Below, one piece after another: positions 33,837 through 42,903 of a stretch of DNA of 64,000 nucleotides. Location of the stretch: contig JAURVZ010000020.1 of NCBI GenBank assembly GCA_030655215.1, positions 1-64,000 of the forward strand, in the 5' to 3' direction. Numbering within the stretch: the stretch's first letter is position 1; every line of letters starts with the position of its first letter. The notes under the pieces were generated by a model. That model had not been told where the DNA came from, did no database searches, and saw only the letters and a program-made list of their open reading frames with translations. A program made the position numbers and the translations under genes. The stretch comes from Pseudolabrys sp. Lineage in GTDB: Bacteria > Pseudomonadota > Alphaproteobacteria > Rhizobiales > Xanthobacteraceae.

Positions 33837-33887
33837 ATCATATTTTCGACATCAAAACCGGTTCTTGGACAATGTCTAAAATATGAT
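33837..33887. promoter_or_regulatory. Long inverted repeat between hydrolase and XRE regulator
   Basis: The 16-base arms atcatattttcgacat (33837-33852) and atgtctaaaatatgat (33872-33887) are complementary at 15 of 16 positions, with a 19-bp centre. It is AT-rich compared with its surroundings and sits in the divergent control region, as expected for an operator bound by the adjacent XRE regulator. Confidence 0.7.
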
Positions 33888-33926
33888 ACACAGTGCTGAA
33901 ATGGCAGGCAGCACGGAGCTTAAGCC

Positions 33927-34784
33927 TTGATCACGGTCAGCGATGTAGGGCGGCGTTTAAAGAATTTGCGGACCGCCATGAAACTGTCGATCGACAGCGC
34001 GGCGCAGTCGGTCGGCGTATCGCGCGCCTTGATGTATCGATACGAAGCCGGCGATATCGTCAAGCTGGATACATTGGAGCGGCTGGCGCGGCTCTACGGC
34101 ACCTCGACCACGGCGCTGCTTGGCCTCGGCCACGAATACATTGTCAACGCCGTGTTGTTCTTCGAGCGGCTGGAAAAACTCGAACAGGAGGCGGAGCACA
34201 TCACCACGGTGTTCGGGCCGCTGGCCTATGTGCTGACGACCGATGCCTATGACGACGCGCTGTCGATTGGTCTTGCCGGCGATGACAGCGTCGATGCGCT
34301 GACGCCGGCCGAGCTACAGCGCCTGCGGCGCACTTTGCGCCGGCGCAAGGCGAACCTGCGTGAGCGCAAGCCGGGTTACGTCAACATTATTCCACTCTCT
34401 GAAGTGCAGGGTTATCTGAACGCGGCGCTCAACACGGCCGATTCATCCGCGGCCGATCGCGCCGCGCAGCGGCGTCAGGCAGTCAAGGAAGTGCAACATC
34501 TATGCGAACTGATTGAGAAGCCGCCCATGGGCGTGCAGATCGCGCTGACGCAGCGGCCGTTGCCGACCGCCGGGTTTCAGGTGCTGCGGCTGAAGTCGCG
34601 GCGGTTACTGGTGACGAGCCCGTTCCGTCTCGGCGAACCGGTCAACCTGCGCTACGGCATCGCCACCATCAGCGGCGACGAGCAGGCGCTTCGTTTGCAC
34701 GAAAGCCTGATCGCGCGGCTGTGGGACGGTGCACTGACCGGCAGCCGCGCGGTTGACGCGGTGGCGAAGCTGATCAAGGGGTGA
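33927..34784 (+). CDS. XRE-family transcriptional regulator
   Basis: A 285-residue protein with an XRE/Cro-type helix-turn-helix at about residues 8-62 (LKNLRTAMKLSIDSAAQSVG, MYRYEAGDIVKLDTLERLAR). The rest is a large helical region (residues 80-200) and a compact C-terminal part; this layout does not match a family I can name. It may sense a ligand. The TTG start at 33927 is used; no ATG in frame is nearby. Its likely operator is the inverted repeat 40 bp upstream, shared with the divergent hydrolase gene. The RelE/HigA-type pair follows 55 bp downstream but has its own operator. Confidence 0.8.
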   Translation: MITVSDVGRRLKNLRTAMKLSIDSAAQSVGVSRALMYRYEAGDIVKLDTLERLARLYGTSTTALLGLGHEYIVNAVLFFERLEKLEQEAEHITTVFGPLAYVLTTDAYDDALSIGLAGDDSVDALTPAELQRLRRTLRRRKANLRERKPGYVNIIPLSEVQGYLNAALNTADSSAADRAAQRRQAVKEVQHLCELIEKPPMGVQIALTQRPLPTAGFQVLRLKSRRLLVTSPFRLGEPVNLRYGIATISGDEQALRLHESLIARLWDGALTGSRAVDAVAKLIKG

Positions 34785-34818
34785 TTACAATAGCCCTTGC
34801 GCCAGATATCTAGATTGC

Positions 34819-34834
34819 GTATCTTATGGGATAC
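34819..34834. promoter_or_regulatory. Palindrome (GTATC-N6-GATAC) upstream of the toxin-antitoxin pair
   Basis: A perfect 5+5 inverted repeat, five bases before the toxin start, likely the autorepression operator of the module. Confidence 0.55.
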
Positions 34835-34838
34835 AACG

Positions 34839-35129
34839 ATGGTTGAGGTCCGTCAGACCGAAACATTCGTCAGATGGTTCGATGGTCTTCGCGATAGCCG
34901 CGCCCGCGCACGCATTGATGTGCGTATACGACGGCTGTCGCGCGGTAATCCGGGGGACGTCAGGCCGGTTGGCGAGGGCGTGTCGGAGTTACGGATCGAT
35001 TACGGCCCTGGCTATCGGATCTACTTTGTTCAACGTGGTGCGGCTTTAATTGTTCTTCTCGCCGGTGGAGACAAGAAGACACAAGGCCGCGATATTGACG
35101 CAGCACTGGCTCTGGCGCGAGATTTATGA
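34839..35129 (+). CDS. RelE/ParE-family toxin (HigB-like, addiction module killer protein)
   Basis: A 96-residue RelE/ParE-superfamily toxin of the phage-derived Gp49-like/HigB subgroup. Features are the N-terminal EVRQTETFVRWFDGLRDSRA, the central RRLSRGNPGDVRPVGEGVSE and the strand YGPGYRIYFVQRG, with ILLAGGDKKTQ near the end. Such toxins are ribosome-dependent mRNA interferases. The antitoxin gene starts 9 bp later, giving the toxin-first order typical of HigBA. A palindrome lies just upstream. The start is the ATG at 34839, which has no strong ribosome binding site. Confidence 0.9.
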   Translation: MVEVRQTETFVRWFDGLRDSRARARIDVRIRRLSRGNPGDVRPVGEGVSELRIDYGPGYRIYFVQRGAALIVLLAGGDKKTQGRDIDAALALARDL

Positions 35130-35138
35130 GGGGCGGCG

Positions 35139-35441
35139 ATGAGCAAAGCGAAAGAGAAGACCAAAACCTTTGCGTGGGATGTGGCCGACCATCTCAAGAC
35201 CGATGAAGATATCGCAAATTATATTGAGGCCGCATTTGAGGATGGTGATCCGTCTCTGGTGGCGGCTGCACTTGGCGACGTCGCGCGTGCCAAAGGCATG
35301 ACGCAGGTCGCACGCGATGCCGGTTTAGGACGGGAAAGTCTTTACAAGGCGCTCTCTTCGGATGGCAATCCTGAATTCGCTACTGTCCTCAAAGTCATTC
35401 AGGCCCTCGGCTTCAAGTTAAAAGTTGAAGCCGAGGGCTGA
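35139..35441 (+). CDS. HigA-like antitoxin (addiction module antidote protein)
   Basis: A 100-residue antitoxin. A helix-turn-helix occupies about residues 50-78 (AKGMTQVARDAGLGRESLYK), and the N-terminal part (AWDVADHLKTDEDIANYIEA) binds the toxin. It would neutralise the RelE/ParE toxin encoded 9 bp upstream and repress the operon through the palindrome at 34819. GGGGCGGCG precedes the ATG. Its stop lies 4 bp from that of the convergent thrS, so the module was inserted tightly beside an essential gene. Confidence 0.9.
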   Translation: MSKAKEKTKTFAWDVADHLKTDEDIANYIEAAFEDGDPSLVAAALGDVARAKGMTQVARDAGLGRESLYKALSSDGNPEFATVLKVIQALGFKLKVEAEG

Positions 35442-35445
35442 TTAC

Positions 35446-37410
35446 TTACGCCTGCGCTCTTTTCAAATCGGGCGGCAACGCTTCCGCCGACAATGTCTTC
35501 AGCGCTTCATCGAGTGACATCACCGTCTGCTTTTCCGAGCCGAGGCGGCGGATCGAGACGGAGCGCGTCTCCGCTTCCTTCTTGCCGACGACGAGAAGGG
35601 CAGGGACCTTGGTCAGCGAATGCTCGCGGACCTTGTAGTTGATCTTCTCGTTCTTCAAATCGGCATCGACGCGCAGGCCGAGCTTGCGCGCGGCGTCACG
35701 CACTTCAATGGCGTAGTCGTCGGCATCCGAGGTGATCGTGCAAACCATGGCCTGCTTCGGCGCCAGCCACAGCGGCATGTGCCCGGCGAAGTGTTCGAGC
35801 ACGACGCCGAGGAAACGCTCCATCGAGCCGCAAATAGCGCGGTGGATCATCACCGGCGGCTTCTTCGAACCGTCGGCTGCGATGTAGAAGGCATCAAAGC
35901 GATCGGGCAGGTTGAAGTCGACCTGCGTGGTGCCGCACTGCCAGTCGCGGCCGATGGCATCTCGCAACACATATTCGAACTTCGGACCGTAGAACGCGCC
36001 TTCGCCCGGATTGATCGCGGTCTTGATGCGGCCGCCGCCTTGCTCTTCAATTTTCTTCAGCACGTTCTGCATGATGTCTTCGGCGTGATCCCACGCGGCA
36101 TCCGAACCGACGCGCTTTTCCGGACGCGTCGACAGCTTCACCGTCAGCGCCCCGTCAAAGCCGAAGTCGGCGTAAGTGCTGAGGATCAGGTCGTTGATCT
36201 TCATGCACTCGTCGGCCATCTGGTCTTCGGTGCAGAAAATATGCGCGTCGTCCTGCGTGAACGCGCGCACGCGCAACAGGCCGTGCATCGCGCCGGACGG
36301 CTCATAACGATGCACGATGCCGAATTCAGCCATGCGCAAGGGCAGGTCTCGATATGACTTCAGACCATGCTTGAAGATCTGGATGTGTCCCGGGCAGTTC
36401 ATCGGCTTGATGGCGTAGACGCGCTCATCTTCGGTGTCGTCGCCGGCTGAGGTTGCCTGGAACATGTTCTCGCGGAACCAGCCCCAGTGGCCCGATGTCT
36501 CCCAGAGAGACTTGTCGAGCATCTGCGGCGCGTTCACTTCCTGATATTCGCCGCGCAAGCGGCGGCGCATATAGGCGACGATCTCCTGGAAGATGGTCCA
36601 GCCGTTGGCGTGCCAGAACACGGTGCCCGGGCCTTCTTCCTGGAAGTGGAAGAGGTCCATCTCGCGGCCGAGCTTGCGGTGGTCGCGCTTCTCGGCTTCC
36701 TCCATGTTCTTGAGGTACGTGTCGAGTTCTTCCTGCTTGGCGAAGGCGGTGCCGTAGATGCGCGACAGCATCGGGTTGTTGCTATCGCCGCGCCAGTAGG
36801 CGCCGGCGACGCGCATCAGCTTGAACGCATTGCCGATCTTGCCGGTCGAGGTCATGTGCGGACCGCGGCACAGATCGAACCAATCGCCTTGCTTGTAGAT
36901 CTTCAGCGACTGGTCTTCCGGAATGGCGTTGATCAGCTCAACCTTGAAGTTCTCGCCCTTGTCGGCAAATACCTTCTTGGCGTCTTCGCGCGACCAGATT
37001 TCCTTGGTAAAAGGCTTATCGCGCGCAATGATCTCCTTCATCTTCTTTTCGATGACGGGCAGGTCTTCCGGCGTGAACGGCTGGTTGCGCTGGAAGTCGT
37101 AATAGAAGCCGTTCTCGATCACAGGACCGATGGTCACCTGCGTGCCCGGCCACAAGGCCTGCACCGCTTCGGCGAGCACATGGGCGGTGTCGTGCCGGAT
37201 CAGCTCCAGCGCGCGCGGGTCTTCGCGCGACACGAATTCAATGCGGGCGTCCTTTTCGATTGTGTCGGCGAGATCGACAACAACGCCGTCGAGCGCCATG
37301 GCGACAGTGCGCTTGGCCAGCGAGGGCGAAATGCCCTTGGCGATGTCGAAACCGGTAATGCCGTCGGGATAGTCGCGGCGTGCGCCGTCGGGAAAGGTCA
37401 GGGCGACCAT
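35446..37410 (-). CDS. thrS: Threonine--tRNA ligase
   Basis: A 654-residue class II aminoacyl-tRNA synthetase that charges tRNA-Thr and edits Ser-tRNA. An N-terminal TGS domain (residues 1-62), the editing domain with [20 protein letters not shown], the catalytic core with zinc ligands in [13 protein letters not shown] (Cys) and in two later His motifs ([32 protein letters not shown]), and the anticodon-binding C-terminus are all present at full length. The gene is alone on its strand with a divergent-free upstream; no T-box is visible, as expected for a proteobacterium. The start [17 protein letters not shown] is normal. Confidence 0.97.
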   Translation of the reverse strand: MVALTFPDGARRDYPDGITGFDIAKGISPSLAKRTVAMALDGVVVDLADTIEKDARIEFVSREDPRALELIRHDTAHVLAEAVQALWPGTQVTIGPVIENGFYYDFQRNQPFTPEDLPVIEKKMKEIIARDKPFTKEIWSREDAKKVFADKGENFKVELINAIPEDQSLKIYKQGDWFDLCRGPHMTSTGKIGNAFKLMRVAGAYWRGDSNNPMLSRIYGTAFAKQEELDTYLKNMEEAEKRDHRKLGREMDLFHFQEEGPGTVFWHANGWTIFQEIVAYMRRRLRGEYQEVNAPQMLDKSLWETSGHWGWFRENMFQATSAGDDTEDERVYAIKPMNCPGHIQIFKHGLKSYRDLPLRMAEFGIVHRYEPSGAMHGLLRVRAFTQDDAHIFCTEDQMADECMKINDLILSTYADFGFDGALTVKLSTRPEKRVGSDAAWDHAEDIMQNVLKKIEEQGGGRIKTAINPGEGAFYGPKFEYVLRDAIGRDWQCGTTQVDFNLPDRFDAFYIAADGSKKPPVMIHRAICGSMERFLGVVLEHFAGHMPLWLAPKQAMVCTITSDADDYAIEVRDAARKLGLRVDADLKNEKINYKVREHSLTKVPALLVVGKKEAETRSVSIRRLGSEKQTVMSLDEALKTLSAEALPPDLKRAQA

Positions 37411-37506
37411 GTCAGTTCTCCTTAATGCTCACTCCCGCGAACGAGCGCGGGTAAGCGTGGATTTAAGGTGCATATAGCAGGGGAATCGGGCGAGGCAATA
37501 TCCCTG

Positions 37507-38427
37507 TCAGGCCCCGGTCAGGCGTCTTTTCGCCCACCCCACCACCCGCCCGTCAACCACCAGCAGCGAGGCGGCGATGACCAGTGCGCCGGCGATATCG
37601 CGCAGGGCCAGCGGCTCGCCCAATACCAAGACGCCGAGCAGGATGGCCGGCACCGGCATCAGCAGGGTCACCACCTGGACGTTGGACGGGCCGACGCGCT
37701 TCAGGATGGTGAAGAAGAGAATGTAGCCGAGCGCGGTCGAGAGCGCAGCGAGGCCGAGCAAGGCAGCCCAGGTGGTCGCGCTCGGCATGGGCAAATGCCA
37801 CGGTTGTTCGACGATGCTGGCAATGACCGCCATGATGATGCCTGATGAAATGAGCTGGCAGGTCGCGGTCGTCAGCGGCGGCACATTGCCGAAATTGCGC
37901 CGGCCCCACAGGCTGGCGAGGCCGTAGCTCAAGGCAGCGCAGAGGCAAAACAATATGCCGATGATCTGCACGCCCGATTGGATGTGGTCAGGATCGCGTA
38001 GCACGTAGACGCCGACGAGGCCGATCAGTACGCCGATGACCCTGCGCAAGATCAACCGCTCTTCCCTGAAGGCGGTCGCCACAATGACCGCAAACAAAGG
38101 CGTGGTGGCGTTCAGCACCGAGGCAAGGCCGCTGGAGATATAAAGCTGGCTGGCGAAGATCAGCGAGAACGGGATGATGTTGTTGAACAGGCCCATGATC
38201 GTGAACGGAAGCCAGCCGCGGATTGTTGTCGGCAAGCTGCCGCCTTGCCATTTGAACACCGGGTAAATCATGGCGGCGGCAAGCGCGACGCGCGCCAGCA
38301 CCACGGTCAAAGGCGGCAATTCGCGTAAGGCGAGGCCGACAAAGAAATACGAGCAGCCCCACAGCACGGCGAGCAGGATCAAGAGCAGCCATGACTTGAG
38401 ATCGATCGTCAGCGGGGCGGGCGGCAT
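37507..38427 (-). CDS. DMT-family (EamA) transporter
   Basis: A 306-residue inner-membrane protein of two EamA repeats with about ten transmembrane segments. The repeat motif is visible in LLILLAVLWGCSYFFVGLAL (first) and AALSYGLASLWGRRNF (second), and the end of the second, AVPAILLGVLVLGEPL-like, is clear. Such proteins export amino acids, metabolites or drugs by proton antiport. The ATG at 38427 (MPPAPLTIDLKS) is used; a longer frame upstream is Pro/Arg-rich and not family-like. The substrate cannot be inferred and no partner gene is adjacent. Confidence 0.9.
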   Translation of the reverse strand: MPPAPLTIDLKSWLLLILLAVLWGCSYFFVGLALRELPPLTVVLARVALAAAMIYPVFKWQGGSLPTTIRGWLPFTIMGLFNNIIPFSLIFASQLYISSGLASVLNATTPLFAVIVATAFREERLILRRVIGVLIGLVGVYVLRDPDHIQSGVQIIGILFCLCAALSYGLASLWGRRNFGNVPPLTTATCQLISSGIIMAVIASIVEQPWHLPMPSATTWAALLGLAALSTALGYILFFTILKRVGPSNVQVVTLLMPVPAILLGVLVLGEPLALRDIAGALVIAASLLVVDGRVVGWAKRRLTGA

Positions 38428-38524
38428 GAGACTTCCAGCGAATCTTCCAGGAGGCGGGGCGGGGACTAGACGCCAGCGCCCAGGGCGCGTCCACCCGGTT
38501 CCCGAAGCGGTGTGGAAATTGGGA

Positions 38525-38863
38525 TCAGGGGGTGCTTTGCGTGCCTTGCCAGCGGCCATATCGCCAGGGCGCAAACCAGCGGCCAGTGGGGGGCAGGGCC
38601 TTGGGCACGAAATCCAGCCCATGCGTGCCCCAAGGCTGGCAGCGCAGTAGGCGCGCCAGGGTCATCCAGCCTCCGGCCCATAGGCCGAAGCGGGAGATCG
38701 CTTCATCGGCATATTCGGAGCAACTCGGCAGGTGCCGGCATCGCGGACCGATCAGCGGCGACAGGACGTAGCGGTAGATCGCAACCAGTGCGCGGCCCAG
38801 CAAGCGTGGCAATCGTGCAACGCTGCGTCCGAAACTGAAATGCGGCGAGGCATTGTGGGTCAT
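38525..38863 (-). CDS. yidD: Membrane protein insertion efficiency factor
   Basis: A 112-residue YidD protein. The conserved core is IYRYVLSPLIGPRCRHLPSC followed by SEYADEAISRFG and LLRCQPWGTHGLDFVP, with the three conserved cysteines. YidD is a peripheral inner-membrane protein that assists YidC in inserting membrane proteins. In many bacteria it lies in the rpmH-rnpA-yidC cluster; here, as in other Hyphomicrobiales, it is separate. The ATG at 38863 is used; 22 further residues to an upstream ATG are not conserved-looking. The nearest downstream gene on the strand is the DMT transporter. Confidence 0.93.
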   Translation of the reverse strand: MTHNASPHFSFGRSVARLPRLLGRALVAIYRYVLSPLIGPRCRHLPSCSEYADEAISRFGLWAGGWMTLARLLRCQPWGTHGLDFVPKALPPTGRWFAPWRYGRWQGTQSTP

Positions 38864-39187
38864 GCGAACATCAAGCCGCGATTGGGCGAATGTGCGATTT
38901 GTTGGGGATTTGTAGCAAAGTTCCGCCAATAAGTTCCATCTTGGTGCAGGTGCTCAGCGCGTGAGCAGAATGGGTCACCAATAGCGACCTTTTTGCACTA
39001 GACGCGAATCCGGGCCGGGCATTAAAAAAGACGTGTTTGGGGTTTGTGAAGCCGCAATGACTCGGATTTGGCACTTCCGTGACGGGCAGTGCCAGTCGAA
39101 CTTAGAGTCCCGCGTCTTCTTTACGCGCGAGAAACGGTTCCGTTCCATACTGGGAGCAGAATTTGTTTCCCGTACAAAGGGGGATGA
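38864..39187. other. Divergent intergenic region without recognisable element
   Basis: A 324-bp gap between yidD and the ClpP-like gene that must hold both promoters. I see an A/T-rich patch (cattaaaaaagacg) near 39020 but no RNA gene, repeat or convincing operator. Confidence 0.5.
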
Positions 39188-40513
39188 ATGCTTGGTTCCC
39201 TTCGTGGCGCTGTTGGCGCTTTCGGCACGCTGGTTTCGGCGCTGGTGGTCTTTTTGCCGGCCGCTGCGAACGCGGCCAATGAGCGCGCGCTGCCGATGCG
39301 GTTTGACCTGCGTCTGCAAGGCCCGGTCGAGAACTGCGGCACATCCTGCAAGACCTTCATCTCGGCGAGCGGCTCGATCACCGCCGATAGCGGCCGCGAA
39401 TTCGCCCGCTTCCTCAAGGGCCAGAATATCAAGAATGCCACCGTCGTTCTCGACTCCGACGGCGGGTCCGTTCTCGGCGCAATCGCGCTCGGCCGTGAAA
39501 TCCGCAAGGCGGCGTTCGACACTACGGTCGGCCGCACGGTCGACCTCAAGGCCAGCACCCGCGACGGCAACGACATTCGCGCCTTGCTGTCGCCGCGCGC
39601 CGATTGCGAGTCGATGTGCGCCTTTGTGATGCTGGGCGGCATTCAGCGTTCGGTGCCGGCTGAAGCGCGCGTCATGGTGCACCAGATCTGGCTCGGCGAC
39701 CGCCGCGAAGATCCGACCGCGGCGACCTATTCGGCGGAAGACCTTGTGCTGGTTCAGCGCGACATCGGCCGGCTCGCCATGTTCACGGCGGAAATGGGCG
39801 CGTCGATGGACCTGCTGGATATGTCGCTGCGTATCCCGCCGTGGGAGCCGCTGCATGCCATGACGCGCGACGAGATTCGCCGCACCAAGCTGGTGACCGA
39901 CGATGCGGCCGATGCGCCGGCGGCCACTGTGGCGGTGTCGCCGCCGATCACCGCGCCGCAAACTGCGCCGGCAACAAGCGGCGTGCGCGCCCAGCCGATC
40001 AGCAGCCAGCAGCGCTGGTCCATGGTTGATCGGAACGGCTCCGCCTCACTGGCACGCCAGCATCCGCTGACCGTCGAGGGCGCCACAATCGGCCGTTTCG
40101 ATCTGCTGGTGACCTGCGGCGCCGACAATGACAGCTTTGAACTGAGCTATCTCGAGCGCCGGTCCGGCAGTGACAGCATGGCGCTGCCGGTGAAGCTGGA
40201 CAGCATCAAGCTGCGCACCAATGCCGGCCACGCCAAGCTGGCGATCGGCGCATCCGAGCGGCAGGGCGACGATGAACTGGTCAGCTATGCCGCCGGAACC
40301 GTGCCGGCGTCGCTGGTCCGTGAATTTGCCGACAAGGGCAATCATTCGATGGTGATCGAGACCACCAGCAGGGGCATGGTGACCATCATCCGCATCGGAA
40401 ACACCGGTGCGCGGCAGAGCCTGCCGCAACTGGTGGCGGCTTGTTCCAAGCCGCCCGGCGCGCGTGCCGATCTTCCGGTGCGCAAGACCGGCGGGCTGGC
40501 GTCGGCGCAGTAG
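39188..40513 (+). CDS. Periplasmic ClpP-like serine protease-fold protein
   Basis: A 441-residue exported protein. A signal peptide (residues 1-32, ending ANAA) is followed by a ClpP/crotonase-like region: TVVLDSDGGSVLGAIALGRE at about 92-111 (oxyanion GGS), DCESMCAFVMLGG near 139-151 where a serine could be the nucleophile, and MVHQIWLGDRR for a histidine near 162. A Pro/Ala-rich linker (about 225-260) leads to a beta-rich C-terminal domain. Similar periplasmic proteins are numerous in Nitrobacteraceae. Whether it has protease activity is uncertain. It starts at the ATG at 39188 following an AAAGGGGG sequence. Confidence 0.75.
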   Translation: MLGSLRGAVGAFGTLVSALVVFLPAAANAANERALPMRFDLRLQGPVENCGTSCKTFISASGSITADSGREFARFLKGQNIKNATVVLDSDGGSVLGAIALGREIRKAAFDTTVGRTVDLKASTRDGNDIRALLSPRADCESMCAFVMLGGIQRSVPAEARVMVHQIWLGDRREDPTAATYSAEDLVLVQRDIGRLAMFTAEMGASMDLLDMSLRIPPWEPLHAMTRDEIRRTKLVTDDAADAPAATVAVSPPITAPQTAPATSGVRAQPISSQQRWSMVDRNGSASLARQHPLTVEGATIGRFDLLVTCGADNDSFELSYLERRSGSDSMALPVKLDSIKLRTNAGHAKLAIGASERQGDDELVSYAAGTVPASLVREFADKGNHSMVIETTSRGMVTIIRIGNTGARQSLPQLVAACSKPPGARADLPVRKTGGLASAQ

Positions 40514-40678
40514 GCTCTACCGCGCGCGTAAAAGTTCCCCAATAACCACCGCATAAAATAAGCGCAGGATGCGTCGCTTGGCGTACGTATTCGCGTGATC
40601 ATCGCTTGTGAAGCGCCTGGCTTTCGCGCAACAACGCGGCCGCCGCGCCAAGCGGTTTCGCGCTATCCAGAGGATCAC

Positions 40679-41044
40679 ATGAAGTTTTTTCTGATCGCTT
40701 CGGCGATGCTTGTTTCCGTCCTCACGACCGCCGCTCAGGCGCAGTCGCGCCAGGACTTCACCCTGATCAACCGCACCGGCTATAACATCGGCGAAGTCTA
40801 TGTTTCCCCAGGTCACGAAAATGACTGGGAAGAGGACGTCCTCGGCAAGGATACGCTCGACGATGGCGACAAGCAGGAGATTACCTTCAAGCGTGTCGGC
40901 AAGACCTGTCTGTGGGATCTGAAGGTCGTCTACACCGACGACGATTCATCCGCCGTCTGGCACGATATCGACCTGTGCAAGGTGTCGAAGATCACCATCC
41001 GCTACAACCGCAAGTCCGACAAGACATCGGCGACGTTCGACTAA
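40679..41044 (+). CDS. Small secreted protein of unknown function
   Basis: A 121-residue exported protein with a signal peptide (residues 1-21, ending AAQAQ). The mature domain has FTLINRTGYNIGEVYVSPGH at its start, a pattern in several small alphaproteobacterial periplasmic proteins, and two cysteines (KTCLWDLKV, IDLCKVSKI) that could form a disulfide. It is acidic around the ENDWEEDVLGKD segment. Function unknown. AGAGGATC lies just ahead of the ATG. A strong hairpin terminator follows at 41066. Confidence 0.8.
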   Translation: MKFFLIASAMLVSVLTTAAQAQSRQDFTLINRTGYNIGEVYVSPGHENDWEEDVLGKDTLDDGDKQEITFKRVGKTCLWDLKVVYTDDDSSAVWHDIDLCKVSKITIRYNRKSDKTSATFD

Positions 41045-41065
41045 GCGGATTGAACTTTAGAAAAG

Positions 41066-41099
41066 CAGGCGGCGGTTATTCCGCCGCCTGTTTCTGTTT
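41066..41099 (+). terminator. Rho-independent terminator overlapping the convergent gene end
   Basis: A 10-bp perfect stem, caggcggcgg/ccgccgcctg, with loop ttatt is followed by tttctgttt. The loop contains the stop of the leftward IscU-like gene, so the hairpin serves the rightward gene and doubles as the C-terminal coding region of the other. Confidence 0.75.
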
Positions 41100-41522
41100 G
41101 GCTTCGATCTCGTCGACCGCCTTGACCACGGCATCGAAGGTCAGCAGCGTCGAGGCATGCCGCGCCTTGTAGTCGCGCACCGGCTCCAGCAGGCCGACAT
41201 CGGCCCATTTACCGTCCGGCGGTGCGCCGTTTTCCTTCAGCATCTTGCGGACGGTCTCGCGCAAGGTCCGCAGCTCGGACGGCGACGAACCGATGACGTG
41301 GCTGGCCATGATCGAGGACGAGGCCTGGCCCAGGGCGCAGGCTTTCACGTCATGGGCGAAATCGGTGATCTGGCCGCCGGCCATCGTCACATCGACGGTG
41401 ACCGTCGAGCCGCACAACTTGGAGTGGGCGGTAGCGCTGGCATGGGGATTTTCCAGCCGGCCAAGGCGGGGGATATTGCCGGCTAGGTCGAGGATTTTCG
41501 CATTATAGACGTCATTCAGCAT
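41076..41522 (-). CDS. IscU/NifU-like iron-sulfur scaffold family protein lacking the third cysteine
   Basis: A 148-residue protein of the iron-sulfur cluster scaffold (IscU/SufU N-terminal) family. The first two cluster cysteines are C37 (HSKLCGSTV) and C62 (VKACALGQASSS). The position of the third cysteine of IscU (HCS) is here RHASTLL, with Ala123. That makes a normal scaffold role doubtful; it might bind metal in another way or act as a carrier. It stands alone on its strand, with no isc or suf genes nearby. The ATG at 41522 gives the family length. Confidence 0.85.
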   Translation of the reverse strand: MLNDVYNAKILDLAGNIPRLGRLENPHASATAHSKLCGSTVTVDVTMAGGQITDFAHDVKACALGQASSSIMASHVIGSSPSELRTLRETVRKMLKENGAPPDGKWADVGLLEPVRDYKARHASTLLTFDAVVKAVDEIEAKQKQAAE

Positions 41523-41777
41523 GGAAATTGACCCAAACGGACGACATCCGGCGCATTGCCTCGCCCGTACAAAGCAATATATAGGGATCGACCTGCCGGT
41601 ACGAGAAGGGGTTCTCGGGCCGGAATTGATAGTCCGGCCAAATATATAGGCCGGCCCCCAAATGCCGACGATGGAATGCGCGTCGAACTCACCCTGAGGG
41701 GGCGTCTGGCGCGGCCAACCCGGTGACACATCCGGAGCAGCCCTGAAGGGTTAAGCGCCGGTCGAACGGAGAGACCG

Positions 41778-42428
41778 ATGGACGCCAAGAGTTCAATCAT
41801 CAAGCCCGCCAAGCAGGGCCTGTCCGACCATGTTCGTGGCGGCATCACGCCGAATGCGCCGCGCCCGTCGCGCGAAGCGGCGGAAGAGGCCGTGCGCACG
41901 CTGATCGCCTATGCCGGTGACGACGCCACCCGCGAGGGCGTGCTCGATACACCGAAACGCGTCATCGACGCCTATGAGGAAATCTACGAAGGCTATCGCG
42001 AGTCGCCCGCCGAAGCGCTCGACCGCACCTTCAGCGAGACCGGCGGCTATGACGACTTCGTACTGGTCAAGGACATCCAGTTCAATTCGCATTGCGAGCA
42101 CCACATGATGCCGTTCTACGGCAGGGCGCATGTCGCTTACATGCCGACCGACCGCGTTGTCGGCCTGTCGAAGCTGGCGCGTCTGGTCGATGTCTATGCG
42201 CACCGCCTGCAGACGCAGGAGCACATGACCTCGCAGATCGCCACCGCGATCGAGGAAGTGCTGAAACCCCGCGGCGTGGCGGTGATGATCGAAGCCGAAC
42301 ATATGTGCATGTCGATCCGCGGCGTTCACAAACTCGGCGCGCTGACCGTCACCACGCATTTCAGCGGCCTGTTCAAGGACGATCCGAGCCAGTTGGTTCG
42401 TTTCATGACCATGTTGCGCGGTAAATAA
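41778..42428 (+). CDS. folE: GTP cyclohydrolase I
   Basis: A 216-residue enzyme that converts GTP to 7,8-dihydroneopterin triphosphate, the first step of folate synthesis. The zinc-binding HCEHHMMPF and the later [11 protein letters not shown] are conserved, as is [14 protein letters not shown]. It forms a cytoplasmic homodecamer. The start at 41778 ([11 protein letters not shown]) gives a family-like length with an unstructured N-terminal extension of about 30 residues. hisI follows 46 bp downstream, an order seen in other Hyphomicrobiales. Confidence 0.96.
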   Translation: MDAKSSIIKPAKQGLSDHVRGGITPNAPRPSREAAEEAVRTLIAYAGDDATREGVLDTPKRVIDAYEEIYEGYRESPAEALDRTFSETGGYDDFVLVKDIQFNSHCEHHMMPFYGRAHVAYMPTDRVVGLSKLARLVDVYAHRLQTQEHMTSQIATAIEEVLKPRGVAVMIEAEHMCMSIRGVHKLGALTVTTHFSGLFKDDPSQLVRFMTMLRGK

Positions 42429-42474
42429 CAGGCGCTTCGCACCGACAGGTGACGGGGAAAGCCAGGAGCATTCC

Positions 42475-42900
42475 TTGTCGACGCATTCTCACGAGATCGA
42501 AGAAGGCCTTGCGCTTCTTCCCAAGTTCGATGCCGACGGTCTCGTTACCGCGGTTGTGACCGATATTTCGTCTGGCGACGTGTTGATGGTCGCACACATG
42601 AACGCCGAAGCGCTGGCGAAAACCATCGAGACCGGCGAGGCGTGGTATTTCTCACGCTCGCGCAAGAAGCTTTGGAAGAAGGGCGAGAGCTCCGGCCATT
42701 TCCAGCGCGTCAGCGAATTGCGCGTCGACTGTGACCAAGATGCGGTGTGGATCAAGGTGACGCAGGACGGGCCGGGGGCCTGCCACACCGGCCGCCGCTC
42801 GTGCTTCTATCGCGCAGCCGCTTTGGGTCAGACGGGTGCGGTGAAGCTCGAGTTTCGCGACGGTGATAAGACGTTCGATCCGGATAAGGTTTATAAGTAG
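42475..42900 (+). CDS. hisI: Phosphoribosyl-AMP cyclohydrolase
   Basis: A 141-residue single-domain HisI that opens the purine ring of PR-AMP in histidine synthesis. The zinc site cysteines lie in [15 protein letters not shown] and [12 protein letters not shown], and [20 protein letters not shown] is the substrate region. No HisE domain is fused. The TTG at 42475 has AGGAG 8 bases upstream, making it the probable start. It follows folE by 46 bp, likely in one transcript, and is followed by a palindromic repeat. Confidence 0.95.
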   Translation: MSTHSHEIEEGLALLPKFDADGLVTAVVTDISSGDVLMVAHMNAEALAKTIETGEAWYFSRSRKKLWKKGESSGHFQRVSELRVDCDQDAVWIKVTQDGPGACHTGRRSCFYRAAALGQTGAVKLEFRDGDKTFDPDKVYK

Positions 42901-42903
42901 CGT

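Noticed and set aside
36487..37425. A 312-codon rightward frame opposite thrS
   Set aside because: It is opposite an essential conserved gene and has no recognisable motif.
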